NCBI GenBank assembly: GCA_913050035.1
Contig: CAJXAC010000006.1
Location: 1 to 53,998 of the forward strand
Reading direction: 5' to 3'
Length of the DNA: 53,998 bases
DNA from: an uncultured Gammaproteobacteria bacterium
GTDB lineage: Bacteria; Pseudomonadota; Gammaproteobacteria; Pseudomonadales; Azotimanducaceae
Made by a program: the position numbers and the translations under genes. The notes under the pieces were generated by a model that searched no databases, was not told the origin of the DNA, and was given only the letters and a program-made list of their open reading frames with translations. Positions 25,792 to 34,166 of this stretch are shown piece after piece; positions within the stretch are counted from its first letter, which is position 1; each line of letters begins with the position of its first letter.

Positions 25792-26592
25792 ATGGCAAGT
25801 CTTAGCGGAAAGTTTGCTTTGGTAACCGGTGCCGGTCGCGGTATCGGCGCGGCGACAGCGGAGAAATTAACCGCGGCAGGCGCCCGGGTTCTGGTCAATG
25901 ATCTAGACCCAGATGTTGCGGCTGAGGTGGCGGCTCGGCTTGACGGTGCTGTAGCGTACCCGGCCGATCTAAACGAGGCCGCAGCGGCAGACGAACTGGT
26001 CGAGTTTGCATTATCAGCATTCGGCGGTCTCGACATCGTCGTTAACAATGCCGGTTATATCTGGCATAGCGCCATCCATAACATGACGGACGAACAGTGG
26101 GATGCCATGCTGGACATTCACGCCGGTGCGCAGTTCCGCATTCTGCGTGCCTATGGGCGCTGGTTGCGTAGCGTGGCCGACCAGACCTCGCCAGTGCGCA
26201 AAGTAGTCAACATATCCTCCACTATGGGGCTGCATGGCGGCGCTACCCAGCTTGCCTACTCAGCAGGTAAGGCAGCGGTGGTGGGCCTTACAAAAACCCT
26301 AGCAAAAGAATGGGGGCGCTTTAACGTCACAGTCAACGCGGTAGCTTTTGGCGCGATTGATACGCGCCTAACCAGCCCCTATGAAAACGAACCCAACATA
26401 TCGATGGTTAAGGGTCAGCCGCGCAAGGTGGGGTTGAGTGTCGAGCAAATTAAACAGGCCGAGGCAGCCTCACCACTGGGCAGAATTGGCAGTGTCGAGG
26501 ACGCCGCCAATGCGATTTATCTCATGTGCATACCAGAATCCAATTGGATCACCGGTGAAGTACTACTCGCCAGCGGCGGTGTTCGCAGCTAG
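25792..26592 (+). CDS. Short-chain dehydrogenase/reductase
   Basis: 266 residues of a classical SDR: TGAGRGIG near residue 13, a conserved Asp in NDLDPDVA that favours NAD+, NNAGYIW near 84, the catalytic Ser in NISSTMGLHG, and YSAGK near 160. The ending TGEVLLASGG is usual for the family. The insert between catalytic Tyr and end (YENEPNISMVKGQPRKVGLS) is longer than average and probably shapes the substrate pocket. The substrate is unknown. It starts 15 bases after glcB, so a common transcript is likely, but no functional tie to malate synthase is evident. Confidence 0.87.
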   Translation: MASLSGKFALVTGAGRGIGAATAEKLTAAGARVLVNDLDPDVAAEVAARLDGAVAYPADLNEAAAADELVEFALSAFGGLDIVVNNAGYIWHSAIHNMTDEQWDAMLDIHAGAQFRILRAYGRWLRSVADQTSPVRKVVNISSTMGLHGGATQLAYSAGKAAVVGLTKTLAKEWGRFNVTVNAVAFGAIDTRLTSPYENEPNISMVKGQPRKVGLSVEQIKQAEAASPLGRIGSVEDAANAIYLMCIPESNWITGEVLLASGGVRS

Positions 26593-26635
26593 CAAGAGCA
26601 TTTCTCGCCAGACAGCTTACCCGCAAACCTGTCAA

Positions 26636-28408
26636 TCAGTGGGATCTAGGGTCGCCAACCCCCTTGGGGATCCGAATGTTATTCACCAACTGTTGTACAT
26701 CATCGGGTACATCCGGCGTCAGTCGAGAGACCGCAAAAGCCACCGAGAAATTCAGCAACGCACCGACTGTGCCGATACCTTCCGGCGAAATTCCAAACCA
26801 CCAGTGTTCAGCAGAGTTCAACTCCGGTGCCACAAACTTAAAGAACACGATGTAGCTGAAGCAGAAGATTAAGCCCACCAGCATGCCGCTGATCGCGCCC
26901 TCTTTATTCATGCGGCGGTCAAATATGCCAAGCAGAATCGCTGGAAACAGTGAGGCCGCAGCCAGCCCAAATGCGAAGGCCACCACCTGGGCAACGAAAC
27001 CCGGCGGATCGATACCGAGGTAGCCAGCGATCAAAATCGCGGTAACCGCAGCAACACGGGCATAAAAGAGTTCCTGACGATCAGTAAGACCCTTAGCCAT
27101 GGTCTGTTTCAACAAGTCATGAGAAATCGACGTAGAAATAACCAGTAGTAGCCCCGCCGCAGTAGATAGGGCGGCCGCCAGACTCCCAGCAGCCACCAGA
27201 GCGATCACCCAACCGGGCAGTTGCGCTATTTCGGGGTTGGCTAAAACCATAATGTCGCGATCCACATAGACCTCGTTGTTAGACGCGGTAGGCGTATTGG
27301 TTACGGTGCGAGAGCCGTCGGGGCGGCGCGTATCGTCAAAGCTGGGTTTGCCATCGAATGGCGCCCCAGGGTAGTACTGAATACGTCCGTCGTTATTTTT
27401 GTCTTGCCAGCCGATCAAGCCAATGTCTTCCCAGCTTTTGAACCAACCTGCCACCTCTGTGTATTGGGTGTTGTGCACCGTATCGACAAAGTTAAGTCGC
27501 GCGAAAGCTCCGACAGCGGGGGCGGTGGTATATAAAAGCGCGATAAACAGCAGCGCATAGCCAGCGGATTTGCGCGCATCCGAAACCTTCGGAACGGTAA
27601 AGAATCGCACAATCACATGGGGCAGTCCGGCCGTTCCGATCATCAGCGCCATAGTGATAGCAAAGACATCAATCTTGCTCTTCATCCCCTCGGTATAAGG
27701 CGCGAACCCTAACTCCACCAGCGTGTTGTCGAGTTTTTGCAGCACCGATAAACCAGAGCCGTCGGCAACCTCAGCACCTAGGCCGATTTGCGGAATCGGA
27801 ATGCCAGTAACCAGCATGGAAATGAATATGGCAGGCACCAGATAGGCAAAGATCAGCACGCAGTATTGAGCGACCTGGGTATAGGTTATGCCTTTCATGC
27901 CGCCCAGCACGGCATACATGAATACAATAGCCATACCTACGACCACACCCCAAAAAATAGGGATGTTGAGAAATTGCGAAAATACAATTCCGACCCCGCG
28001 CATTTGACCGGCAACATAGGTGAAAGAAATCAGAATCAGACAGATCACTGCAACCACTCGGGCAGCCGTAGAGTAGTAACGCGAACCGATAAAGTCCGGC
28101 ACCGTGAATTCGCCAAATTTACGCAGATAAGGCGCCAATAGCAGAGCTAAAATCACATAGCCGCCGGTCCAGCCCATAAGATAAACCGTACCGTCATACC
28201 CCATAAAGGCGATGATGCCCGCCATCGAGATAAACGACGCAGCACTCATCCAATCCGCTGCTGTAGCCATGCCGTTAGCAATAGGGTGAACGCCACCCCC
28301 AGCGACATAAAATTCATCGGTGGATCCGGCCCGCGACCAGATGGCAATGCCGATATACAGCGAAAACGACAGGAAAACGAAAAGGTAAGTAAGCTGTTGG
28401 GCATCCAT
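26636..28408 (-). CDS. Sodium:solute symporter, VC_2705 (ActP-like) subfamily
   Basis: About 590 residues with roughly thirteen membrane helices of the SSS family. DEFYVAGGGVHPIANGMATAADWMSAASFI is the family opening, and AALSTAAGLLLVISTSISHDLL the Na+-site helix. Between helices sits a large outside loop (about residues 310-385) with DKNNDGRIQYY, which resembles a calcium-loop and is normal for this subfamily. It imports acetate or a similar short acid with Na+. I start at ATG 28408, one base after the DUF4212 stop; an in-frame start upstream would overlap that gene. Confidence 0.88.
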   Translation of the reverse strand: MDAQQLTYLFVFLSFSLYIGIAIWSRAGSTDEFYVAGGGVHPIANGMATAADWMSAASFISMAGIIAFMGYDGTVYLMGWTGGYVILALLLAPYLRKFGEFTVPDFIGSRYYSTAARVVAVICLILISFTYVAGQMRGVGIVFSQFLNIPIFWGVVVGMAIVFMYAVLGGMKGITYTQVAQYCVLIFAYLVPAIFISMLVTGIPIPQIGLGAEVADGSGLSVLQKLDNTLVELGFAPYTEGMKSKIDVFAITMALMIGTAGLPHVIVRFFTVPKVSDARKSAGYALLFIALLYTTAPAVGAFARLNFVDTVHNTQYTEVAGWFKSWEDIGLIGWQDKNNDGRIQYYPGAPFDGKPSFDDTRRPDGSRTVTNTPTASNNEVYVDRDIMVLANPEIAQLPGWVIALVAAGSLAAALSTAAGLLLVISTSISHDLLKQTMAKGLTDRQELFYARVAAVTAILIAGYLGIDPPGFVAQVVAFAFGLAAASLFPAILLGIFDRRMNKEGAISGMLVGLIFCFSYIVFFKFVAPELNSAEHWWFGISPEGIGTVGALLNFSVAFAVSRLTPDVPDDVQQLVNNIRIPKGVGDPRSH

Positions 28409-28409
28409 A

Positions 28410-28673
28410 TTAGGCGTCATCCTCATCGTCGTCGGAAACGCCGAATTGGCGGTCAATCTTTTTCATCTTATAGGTGTAATAAAAGATTAGGCCAATGAAC
28501 ACATAGATAGAGCCCTGCTGAGCCCACCAGAAACCGAACTTGAAGCCAAAAAAAGTAATCTGATTGAGTTGCTCAACCAGCAGAATGCCGAAACCAAAAG
28601 AAACCGTGAACCATATCGCCAGCAGCACCAACATTAATCGAATGTTCGCTTTCCAGTAATCCTGATTGTCCAT
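28410..28673 (-). CDS. DUF4212 small subunit of Na+/solute symporter
   Basis: 87 residues with two membrane helices (LMLVLLAIWFTVSFGFGILL and WAQQGSIYVFIGLIFYYTY) and the family pattern YWKANIRL at the start and FWWAQQGSI in the middle. DUF4212 proteins pair with VC_2705-type symporters and are encoded just ahead of them, as here. The ATG at 28673 has GGAGGGGTGTA upstream; earlier in-frame codons give an unconserved leader. The acidic tail (DDDEDD) faces the cytoplasm. Confidence 0.9.
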   Translation of the reverse strand: MDNQDYWKANIRLMLVLLAIWFTVSFGFGILLVEQLNQITFFGFKFGFWWAQQGSIYVFIGLIFYYTYKMKKIDRQFGVSDDDEDDA

Positions 28674-28693
28674 TACACCCCTCCAAAGACAGC

Positions 28694-28710
28694 GCCCACG
28701 GCCAGTGGGC
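28694..28710. promoter_or_regulatory. Inverted repeat in the symporter leader
   Basis: GCCCAC-GGCCA-GTGGGC lies 20 bases before the DUF4212 start, beyond its ribosome site. It may be a leader hairpin or an operator in the 162-base divergent region that separates this operon from the Nudix gene. Confidence 0.35.
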
Positions 28711-28835
28711 ACACACAAAGTACCCGAAACCAACGTGTCGGGGAACACTCTCTATTACCGATATATTAAGACGGGCGACAGGGGATCGACCTCATACCCA
28801 ATAGTCGTTAGCCTTAAACCCTTTTAGGGGGGAAT

Positions 28836-29588
28836 ATGTCGAAACCAGTTCAGCCGATTCGGCCTGCCGCGACGGTCATCGTGGTGCGTGAAGCATCATC
28901 GAGTTACGAAATTTTCATGCTCAAACGCACCAGTAAAGCCAGCTTTGCCTCGGACATGTATGTGTTCCCAGGAGGGCGCGTTGACGCGGACGACCACCTG
29001 CACAAATACGACGCCTATCGGCATGGGCCTACCGAGGCTCAGGCGCCCCAAGTCAAAGCCCTAGGAGATGAGTGGCGCGGCTTCTGGATCGCGGCGATCC
29101 GCGAGACCTTTGAAGAGGCAGGCCTGTTGCTGGCCTATGATCAGAGTGGCGAGTTGATTTCGTTTGCCGACGAGCCAACTCACGAGCGGTTTGCGGCCTA
29201 TCGCGACCCATTGCATGACGGCGCGGTCTCGTTGCTGGAAATTTGTCAGCGCGAGTCTCTACGCTTGGCCGTAGACCATGTGCACTTCTACAACCGATTT
29301 ATTACCCCACTGGGTCGTCCTCGGCGTTTCGATACCCGATTTTTTATTGCCAGCGCGCCGGAGAGTCAGCGTGGCACCCATGACGCCCAGGAAACCGTTG
29401 ACAGCATCTGGATCAGCCCCCAGCAGGCTCTGGCCCGCCACGCCGAGGGTGAGTTCGGGCTTATGAACGTCACCCGTATTCAGCTTGAATGGCTGTCAGA
29501 GTATGCGAACAAGCAGGCCTTATTGGAAATGTCAGAAAGCAACACGACATTCCCCACTCGGCGACCTATACTGCCGGTCAAAGACTAG
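28836..29588 (+). CDS. Nudix hydrolase (NUDT7/NUDT19-like CoA diphosphatase type)
   Basis: 250 residues. The Nudix box is split: FPGGRVDADD near residue 45 and RETFEEAGLLL near 90 are separated by a long insert (about 35 residues). That arrangement resembles animal NUDT19 and related acyl-CoA diphosphatases. The core E-x-x-E-E metal motif (ETFEEAG) is intact. It probably cleaves CoA or acyl-CoA into 3',5'-ADP and phosphopantetheine, but other nucleotide substrates are possible. A GGGGGG run lies 3 bases before the ATG. It leads a run of same-strand genes to 33302. Confidence 0.82.
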   Translation: MSKPVQPIRPAATVIVVREASSSYEIFMLKRTSKASFASDMYVFPGGRVDADDHLHKYDAYRHGPTEAQAPQVKALGDEWRGFWIAAIRETFEEAGLLLAYDQSGELISFADEPTHERFAAYRDPLHDGAVSLLEICQRESLRLAVDHVHFYNRFITPLGRPRRFDTRFFIASAPESQRGTHDAQETVDSIWISPQQALARHAEGEFGLMNVTRIQLEWLSEYANKQALLEMSESNTTFPTRRPILPVKD

Positions 29589-29605
29589 CGAATAGGTTTC
29601 GTTAT

Positions 29606-30844
29606 ATGTCTCAGCAAGCAGATGTTGTCGTTAGAGATTTTGCGCTTTCAAGTGATCTAGCCGCGATAAAAAAGATATGGCGCGAAATCGGCTGGTCTGA
29701 TTCCGCGAGTGTGGAAGCTGGATTGGAAATTAGCTACGCGGTTGGGCACACCAGTGTGGCGACGATAAGAGGCGAAGTGGAGTGTGCGGTGCAAACCGTT
29801 CCTGGGCACATGTGTTTACATCAGAGTGATTTGCCCTTATGCGTCGTGGCTGCAGTCACCACCAGCCGTGTAGCGCGCGGGCTGTCTTTAGCGCAGAAAC
29901 TTACTGTGCGCGAACTGGCCATAGCTGCTGACCGGGGCGATGCGGTTGCAGCCCTTGGCATGTTTGATCAAGGTTTCTACGACAAAGTGGGTTTTGGTAC
30001 TGGGGCCTACCACAACGAATTTGCCTTTGACCCAGCGACCCTCGCCGTCGCAAGAGAACTATCCACACCACGCCGTTTAGCGGTTGCAGACTTCGCTGAA
30101 ATGCATCAAGTGCTCATTGCCCGACCTCGGAATCACGGTGCAGTGACCATAACTTCAGCCGAATTTTTTCGTGCGGATATCGCTATGAAAGAAGACGGTT
30201 TTGGTCTTGGTTTCGCTACGGATAATTGTCTAAGCCATTTTGTATGGATTACCGGCAAGGCAGCGCATGGCCCCTATCGGGTCGAGTGGTTGGGCTATCA
30301 AAATGGCGAACAGCTACTCGATCTGCTGGCATTACTGAAGTCGCTCAGCGATCAACTTTACTCCGTTCGCATGATGGAGCCTCCGGAAATCCAGCTGCAG
30401 AGTCTGTTACGTCGTCCATTTCGGTCTCAGGCGATCGCCAACGAAGGTAAGTTTCTGGCTGAGCAAGAGGCATACGCGTGGTATCAATTGCGCATATTGG
30501 ATGTGGCTCAGTGTATGGCTGCGGTGGTGTGGCCGGGCGCTCCGCTGCGATTTCAGTTAGCGCTACACGACCCAGTACAGGCGTTATTGGTCGATCATTC
30601 CGGATGGCAGGGTGTGCAAGGCGATTACGTTATTGAGTTAGGTGCAACATCTTCAGCCCGACGAGGCGTAGAAACCGGGTTGCCAGTGTTAGACTGTTCT
30701 GTAGGCGCGTTGAGCCGACTGCTTTGGGGCGTAACTCCAGCATCCAGTTTACGTCTTACCGACGATATGCGTGCAGACGAGAAATTGTTGTCGAAATTAG
30801 ACCGAGTATTCACCGAGCGCCCCCATCCATTTTGGGACTTTTAA
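29606..30844 (+). CDS. Eis-like GNAT acetyltransferase
   Basis: 412 residues. The N-terminal GNAT domain carries the acetyl-CoA loop CVVAAVTTSRVARGLSLAQK near residue 80-100, and a second degenerate GNAT half follows. The C-terminal third resembles the sterol-carrier-like domain of Eis proteins, ending in FWDF; in mycobacterial Eis the C-terminal carboxylate takes part in catalysis. It would acetylate amines, possibly antibiotics or polyamines, but the substrate is unknown. The ATG at 29606 is chosen because earlier codons overlap the Nudix gene. The ribosome site is weak. Confidence 0.75.
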   Translation: MSQQADVVVRDFALSSDLAAIKKIWREIGWSDSASVEAGLEISYAVGHTSVATIRGEVECAVQTVPGHMCLHQSDLPLCVVAAVTTSRVARGLSLAQKLTVRELAIAADRGDAVAALGMFDQGFYDKVGFGTGAYHNEFAFDPATLAVARELSTPRRLAVADFAEMHQVLIARPRNHGAVTITSAEFFRADIAMKEDGFGLGFATDNCLSHFVWITGKAAHGPYRVEWLGYQNGEQLLDLLALLKSLSDQLYSVRMMEPPEIQLQSLLRRPFRSQAIANEGKFLAEQEAYAWYQLRILDVAQCMAAVVWPGAPLRFQLALHDPVQALLVDHSGWQGVQGDYVIELGATSSARRGVETGLPVLDCSVGALSRLLWGVTPASSLRLTDDMRADEKLLSKLDRVFTERPHPFWDF

Positions 30845-30876
30845 TGGGTATAACACAGCACCATGCAAGGTAACGT

Positions 30877-31851
30877 TTGAGTAAGCTGAATAACGAAACA
30901 GTACTGCGTACGCTTGGATGGAAGTCGTCGTTTGCGGATCTTAGCGGCGCGCATTTGGCCGAGCCAAATCGAAGCCTGCATCGGGTAACAGAAGTGCAGC
31001 GCACTGGTCTTATCGTCGCCCCATTGCTCGAAGATGGACGTAACGACGTACCCGTCGGCGGTAAATGGTTTCAGCGTCCCGAGCGCGAACGACCCACGGT
31101 GGGCGATTGGGTGATCCTTGATTCTAACGACGGCAGGCTCGTTGAACTTTTGCCGCGCACGAGTTTGCTGACGCGACTCAGTCCTGCCGGCAATGGCACT
31201 GTGCAACTGATCGCGGCGAATGTAGATTCTGCCTTTGTCGTAACCTCCTGCAATGCGGACTTCAATGTACCGCGGTTGGAGCGTTATGTATCAGTAATAC
31301 TCGAGGCCAATATAGAGCCGGTCATCGTTTTAACTAAAATTGACCAAGCCTTGGATCCTGAAACCTACCAAGCAGAATTGCGTGCTGCCTTTCCTACGGT
31401 TACCTATTGTGCTGTAAATGCGCTGAATCCCGAGAGCGTCGCGGACCTAAATCCTTGGTGTGCAGAGGGCCAGACCATCGCATTACTCGGTTCATCCGGA
31501 GTCGGCAAGTCAACATTAGTCAATACCTTGATGGGTGGTGAAGTCCAGCGTACTCAAGCAATTCGCGAAGAAGATGGTAAAGGTCGGCATACCACCACCT
31601 ACCGCTCGGCACACCTATTGCCTAAGGGTGCCGTGATCCTCGACAGTCCGGGCATGCGCGAGTTCCAGATGGGCGATGCCGACGCAGGAGTGGCCGAATT
31701 ATTTGACGACATTGAAGCTCTGGCCCAAGCTTGCCGCTTCAGAGATTGTGCGCATAATGCGGAACCAGGCTGCGCGGTACAGGCCGCTATTGCCCGGGGT
31801 CAGTTAGACCCGCGCAGGCTCGCGAGCTACAACAAATTAAGAGGCCAATAG
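30877..31851 (+). CDS. rsgA: Ribosome small-subunit GTPase RsgA
   Basis: 324 residues of a circularly permuted GTPase: the G4 motif LTKID (near 150) comes before the P-loop GSSGVGKSTL (near 205) and G3 DSPGMRE (near 255). An OB-fold leads, and the zinc knuckle C-x5-C-x-H-x5-C (CRFRDCAHNAEPGC) ends it. The protein tests late 30S subunits and releases RbfA. Start is TTG 30877 after AAGG. It is shorter at the N-terminus than E. coli RsgA (350 residues), and could be one of two copies in the genome. It is 20 bases before the aminotransferase gene. Confidence 0.9.
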   Translation: MSKLNNETVLRTLGWKSSFADLSGAHLAEPNRSLHRVTEVQRTGLIVAPLLEDGRNDVPVGGKWFQRPERERPTVGDWVILDSNDGRLVELLPRTSLLTRLSPAGNGTVQLIAANVDSAFVVTSCNADFNVPRLERYVSVILEANIEPVIVLTKIDQALDPETYQAELRAAFPTVTYCAVNALNPESVADLNPWCAEGQTIALLGSSGVGKSTLVNTLMGGEVQRTQAIREEDGKGRHTTTYRSAHLLPKGAVILDSPGMREFQMGDADAGVAELFDDIEALAQACRFRDCAHNAEPGCAVQAAIARGQLDPRRLASYNKLRGQ

Positions 31852-31871
31852 CGGCAACATAGGAGTCACCT

Positions 31872-33302
31872 ATGGCGAACTTGATCGCCCCTAAAGTCAA
31901 ACAGCAAGCCGTATCGGTAACTCGCAAAATGGCGGCATCACTACCGGGACTGCGCGAGATCGCCAAGGCCCGTGGGCTCAAGGTGCATCATTTGGGGGCC
32001 GGATATCCGCACCCGGAAGTCACCGACCCGCGTGGTTTTCTGCAGCATCAAACTGACTATTTTGACTATGTAAAAGAACAAGAGCGGCACAATGATCCCA
32101 ATGTGTTGCCGGAATATCTGCGCGAGAGTTACTCCTACACCGACACTCTGGGTCCCCAAAGCGCCCGCGAGACATTCGCCCATGTGTATGGAAAAGACTG
32201 GAACCTAGCCATAGATCCGGAAAGACTTATACCTACCGTTGGGGCATCTGGAGGCATCAGTCTAGCCTGTTCATTATTTGAGCGCAGTGGCGAGCCGGTA
32301 GCCTATATCACAGATGCACCAACCTATGCGGGATTCACCGCACGGGCTAGCTTGTGCCAGCATGCGACGATTTTTAGTGTGGAAATGGACGCTGAAGGGG
32401 CGATACCAGAGCGCATGCGGGCGCAAATAAAAGCCGCCCGTGACCAAGGCTACTTTGTGCCTTTCTACTACACGGTACCAGACGGACATAACCCTGCCGG
32501 CTTTTCATTTAGTCAGGCACGTCGGGAGCAGATTGTTGAAGTTCTGCGCGAAGAAGGCGTATTGGTATTAGAGGACGCACCATACCTGTATATCAACTAC
32601 GCAAAGCCGGCAGATCGCGCGCAAACCTTCTTAAGTATAGATTCCAGACAAACCATCCATTTATTTACCGGCTCAAAAATTGGTTTTCCCGGTCCCAGAG
32701 TCGGATATTTGTACAGTGATGCAACCATCAAGATCGAAGGTGGCGAAGAAGTACCGTTAACCACTCTAGCCTTAACCGAGTCCAGCGCCGACCTGTTATT
32801 TCAAAACCCAGCGGCCCTGCGAGGCTTCGAGGCTCTCCTGCATCGACGCGAGGAAGACGGCCAGTACACAAAGCGCGACAGTATGTGGCCGCTAGCGGAA
32901 GATAAACTTGGCGTCTACCGCGAAAACAGAAAAATACTACTAGACACCCTAGAAGTGGAGTTAAAGGATCATAAAGAACACTTCGAGTGGACCGTTCCAG
33001 ACGGCGGCTTCTTTTCGGTATTTACCTTTAAGCGCGTTGCTGGAAAACCGGCAATACAAACCGATGACGCACTAATAGAGCAGTTGGTGAAAGAACACGG
33101 CATTGTCGTAATTCCCATGTACGATTTTTACCCAGCGGACGCGCGGCAGCGCGACCCTGGAGCGGGGATGAACCAATTGCGGCTGAGTTTTTGTTTTAGC
33201 GAAAGCCAGGGTGACGCGCGTCGTGCCGACATGCGCGAGGCAGTAGAAGCCTTTTGTACCGCAGCGAAACGGCTGGTCGGGGTATCTGGCGATACAGCAT
33301 AA
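31872..33302 (+). CDS. PLP-dependent aminotransferase, class I/II
   Basis: 476 residues, long for the fold-type I family, which is typically about 400. The PLP Lys is in FTGSKIGFPG near residue 275; the ring-stacking and Asp contacts lie in DGHNPAGFSF and VLEDAPYLYINY near 205-240. The 2-aminoadipate/LysN-type layout is the nearest, with an insert near 310-345 (RREEDGQYTKRD). It transfers an amino group between an amino acid and a 2-oxoacid. Substrate unknown. GGAGTCACC precedes the ATG. Confidence 0.85.
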   Translation: MANLIAPKVKQQAVSVTRKMAASLPGLREIAKARGLKVHHLGAGYPHPEVTDPRGFLQHQTDYFDYVKEQERHNDPNVLPEYLRESYSYTDTLGPQSARETFAHVYGKDWNLAIDPERLIPTVGASGGISLACSLFERSGEPVAYITDAPTYAGFTARASLCQHATIFSVEMDAEGAIPERMRAQIKAARDQGYFVPFYYTVPDGHNPAGFSFSQARREQIVEVLREEGVLVLEDAPYLYINYAKPADRAQTFLSIDSRQTIHLFTGSKIGFPGPRVGYLYSDATIKIEGGEEVPLTTLALTESSADLLFQNPAALRGFEALLHRREEDGQYTKRDSMWPLAEDKLGVYRENRKILLDTLEVELKDHKEHFEWTVPDGGFFSVFTFKRVAGKPAIQTDDALIEQLVKEHGIVVIPMYDFYPADARQRDPGAGMNQLRLSFCFSESQGDARRADMREAVEAFCTAAKRLVGVSGDTA

Positions 33303-33486
33303 CTGAACTGTCCTAGGGTTTGCGCGGATGCTCTAAAGGCGGCGCTCGCTGATCAGGGGCGGACGCTCTACACCGGCTAAATAGCGCACAATAGCTCTGG
33401 CATTTCCCCTACAGACAACTTATGTTTGGGGTATCAGGATGCTACGTTAGCCACGGAGCTGCCAAATAAGTATCGCTCGAGACGAC

Positions 33487-33693
33487 ATGACCACAACCCA
33501 AGCGCAATTCGAAACTTGGCTAGGCTCAAGCCCGGTACTGCAATCATTGCAGTCGGGATTGGTTGAGTTGACGCGGCGCATGACCAATGTAAAGGAGCGT
33601 CTCGATCGTGCTGAGCGTCAGGGTGAAATCGCGATAAAGAGAACCAACGTCTCAGCCAGCAAAACCATAGAAACGCCGATATTCAATCTTTAA
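33487..33693 (+). CDS. Possible small hypothetical protein
   Basis: 68 residues, mostly helical, with a heptad-like stretch (LTRRMTNVKERLDRAERQGE) and no recognised domain. It overlaps the 3' end of the convergent CoA-binding gene by 42 bases and has no clear ribosome site. It may be spurious; the polar, coiled-coil-like composition is the only argument for it. Confidence 0.3.
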   Translation: MTTTQAQFETWLGSSPVLQSLQSGLVELTRRMTNVKERLDRAERQGEIAIKRTNVSASKTIETPIFNL

Positions 33694-34086
33694 GCAGCGG
33701 TCCACAATGCAAGTAAGGCCTCCGGCCTCCGCAACGTGAATGCCGTCGACGCTTATAACACCAAGCTGTAGCCACAAAAATCGCGCGCCAATAGTCACCG
33801 CCTCTTCAGCAATAGCGGGTACGGCGCTGGATTCTCTAAACACATTTACCAAAGCAATAGGGCCTGTCTCAGCCACCGCGGTGGACAAATCTGGATAGCT
33901 GCGAGCACCTAAAACATGTTCCTCGCGCGGATTAATCGGCACGATCGTATAACCCAGATTTTGCATGACCCGGGCGACGTCATGGCTGGGTCGAGCCGGA
34001 TTTGCGGACAGTCCCACCACAGCGATTTTTTGTTCGGTTAAAGCGGCTTTCATGTCCGTATCAGATTGCCATTGGGCCAGATTCAT
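33652..34086 (-). CDS. CoA-binding protein, YccU-like
   Basis: 144 residues. The Rossmann-like CoA-binding fold is evident from KIAVVGLSANPARPSHDVAR near the start and YTIVPINPREEHVLGARSYPDL, and WLQLGVISVDG near 100. The C-terminal CIVDRCLKIEYRRFYG is typical of YccU-type proteins. The function is unclear; the domain is that of succinyl-CoA synthetase alpha subunits. Start at ATG 34086 is preceded by AAGGA; eight more in-frame residues are possible. It stands alone on the minus strand. Confidence 0.85.
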   Translation of the reverse strand: MNLAQWQSDTDMKAALTEQKIAVVGLSANPARPSHDVARVMQNLGYTIVPINPREEHVLGARSYPDLSTAVAETGPIALVNVFRESSAVPAIAEEAVTIGARFLWLQLGVISVDGIHVAEAGGLTCIVDRCLKIEYRRFYGFAG

Positions 34087-34166
34087 GGGTGTCCTTATGC
34101 GCAAATCCACTTTGCATCAACATATTCAGGCGATGCAAACTACGCTTTGAGTGCAAGGAGTTCAAA

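Noticed and set aside
34002-34166. Upstream extension of the PEGA-SUMF1 protein
   Set aside because: Overlaps the convergent CoA-binding gene; the AAGGAG-TTG start at 34167 puts the membrane helix at the N-terminus.
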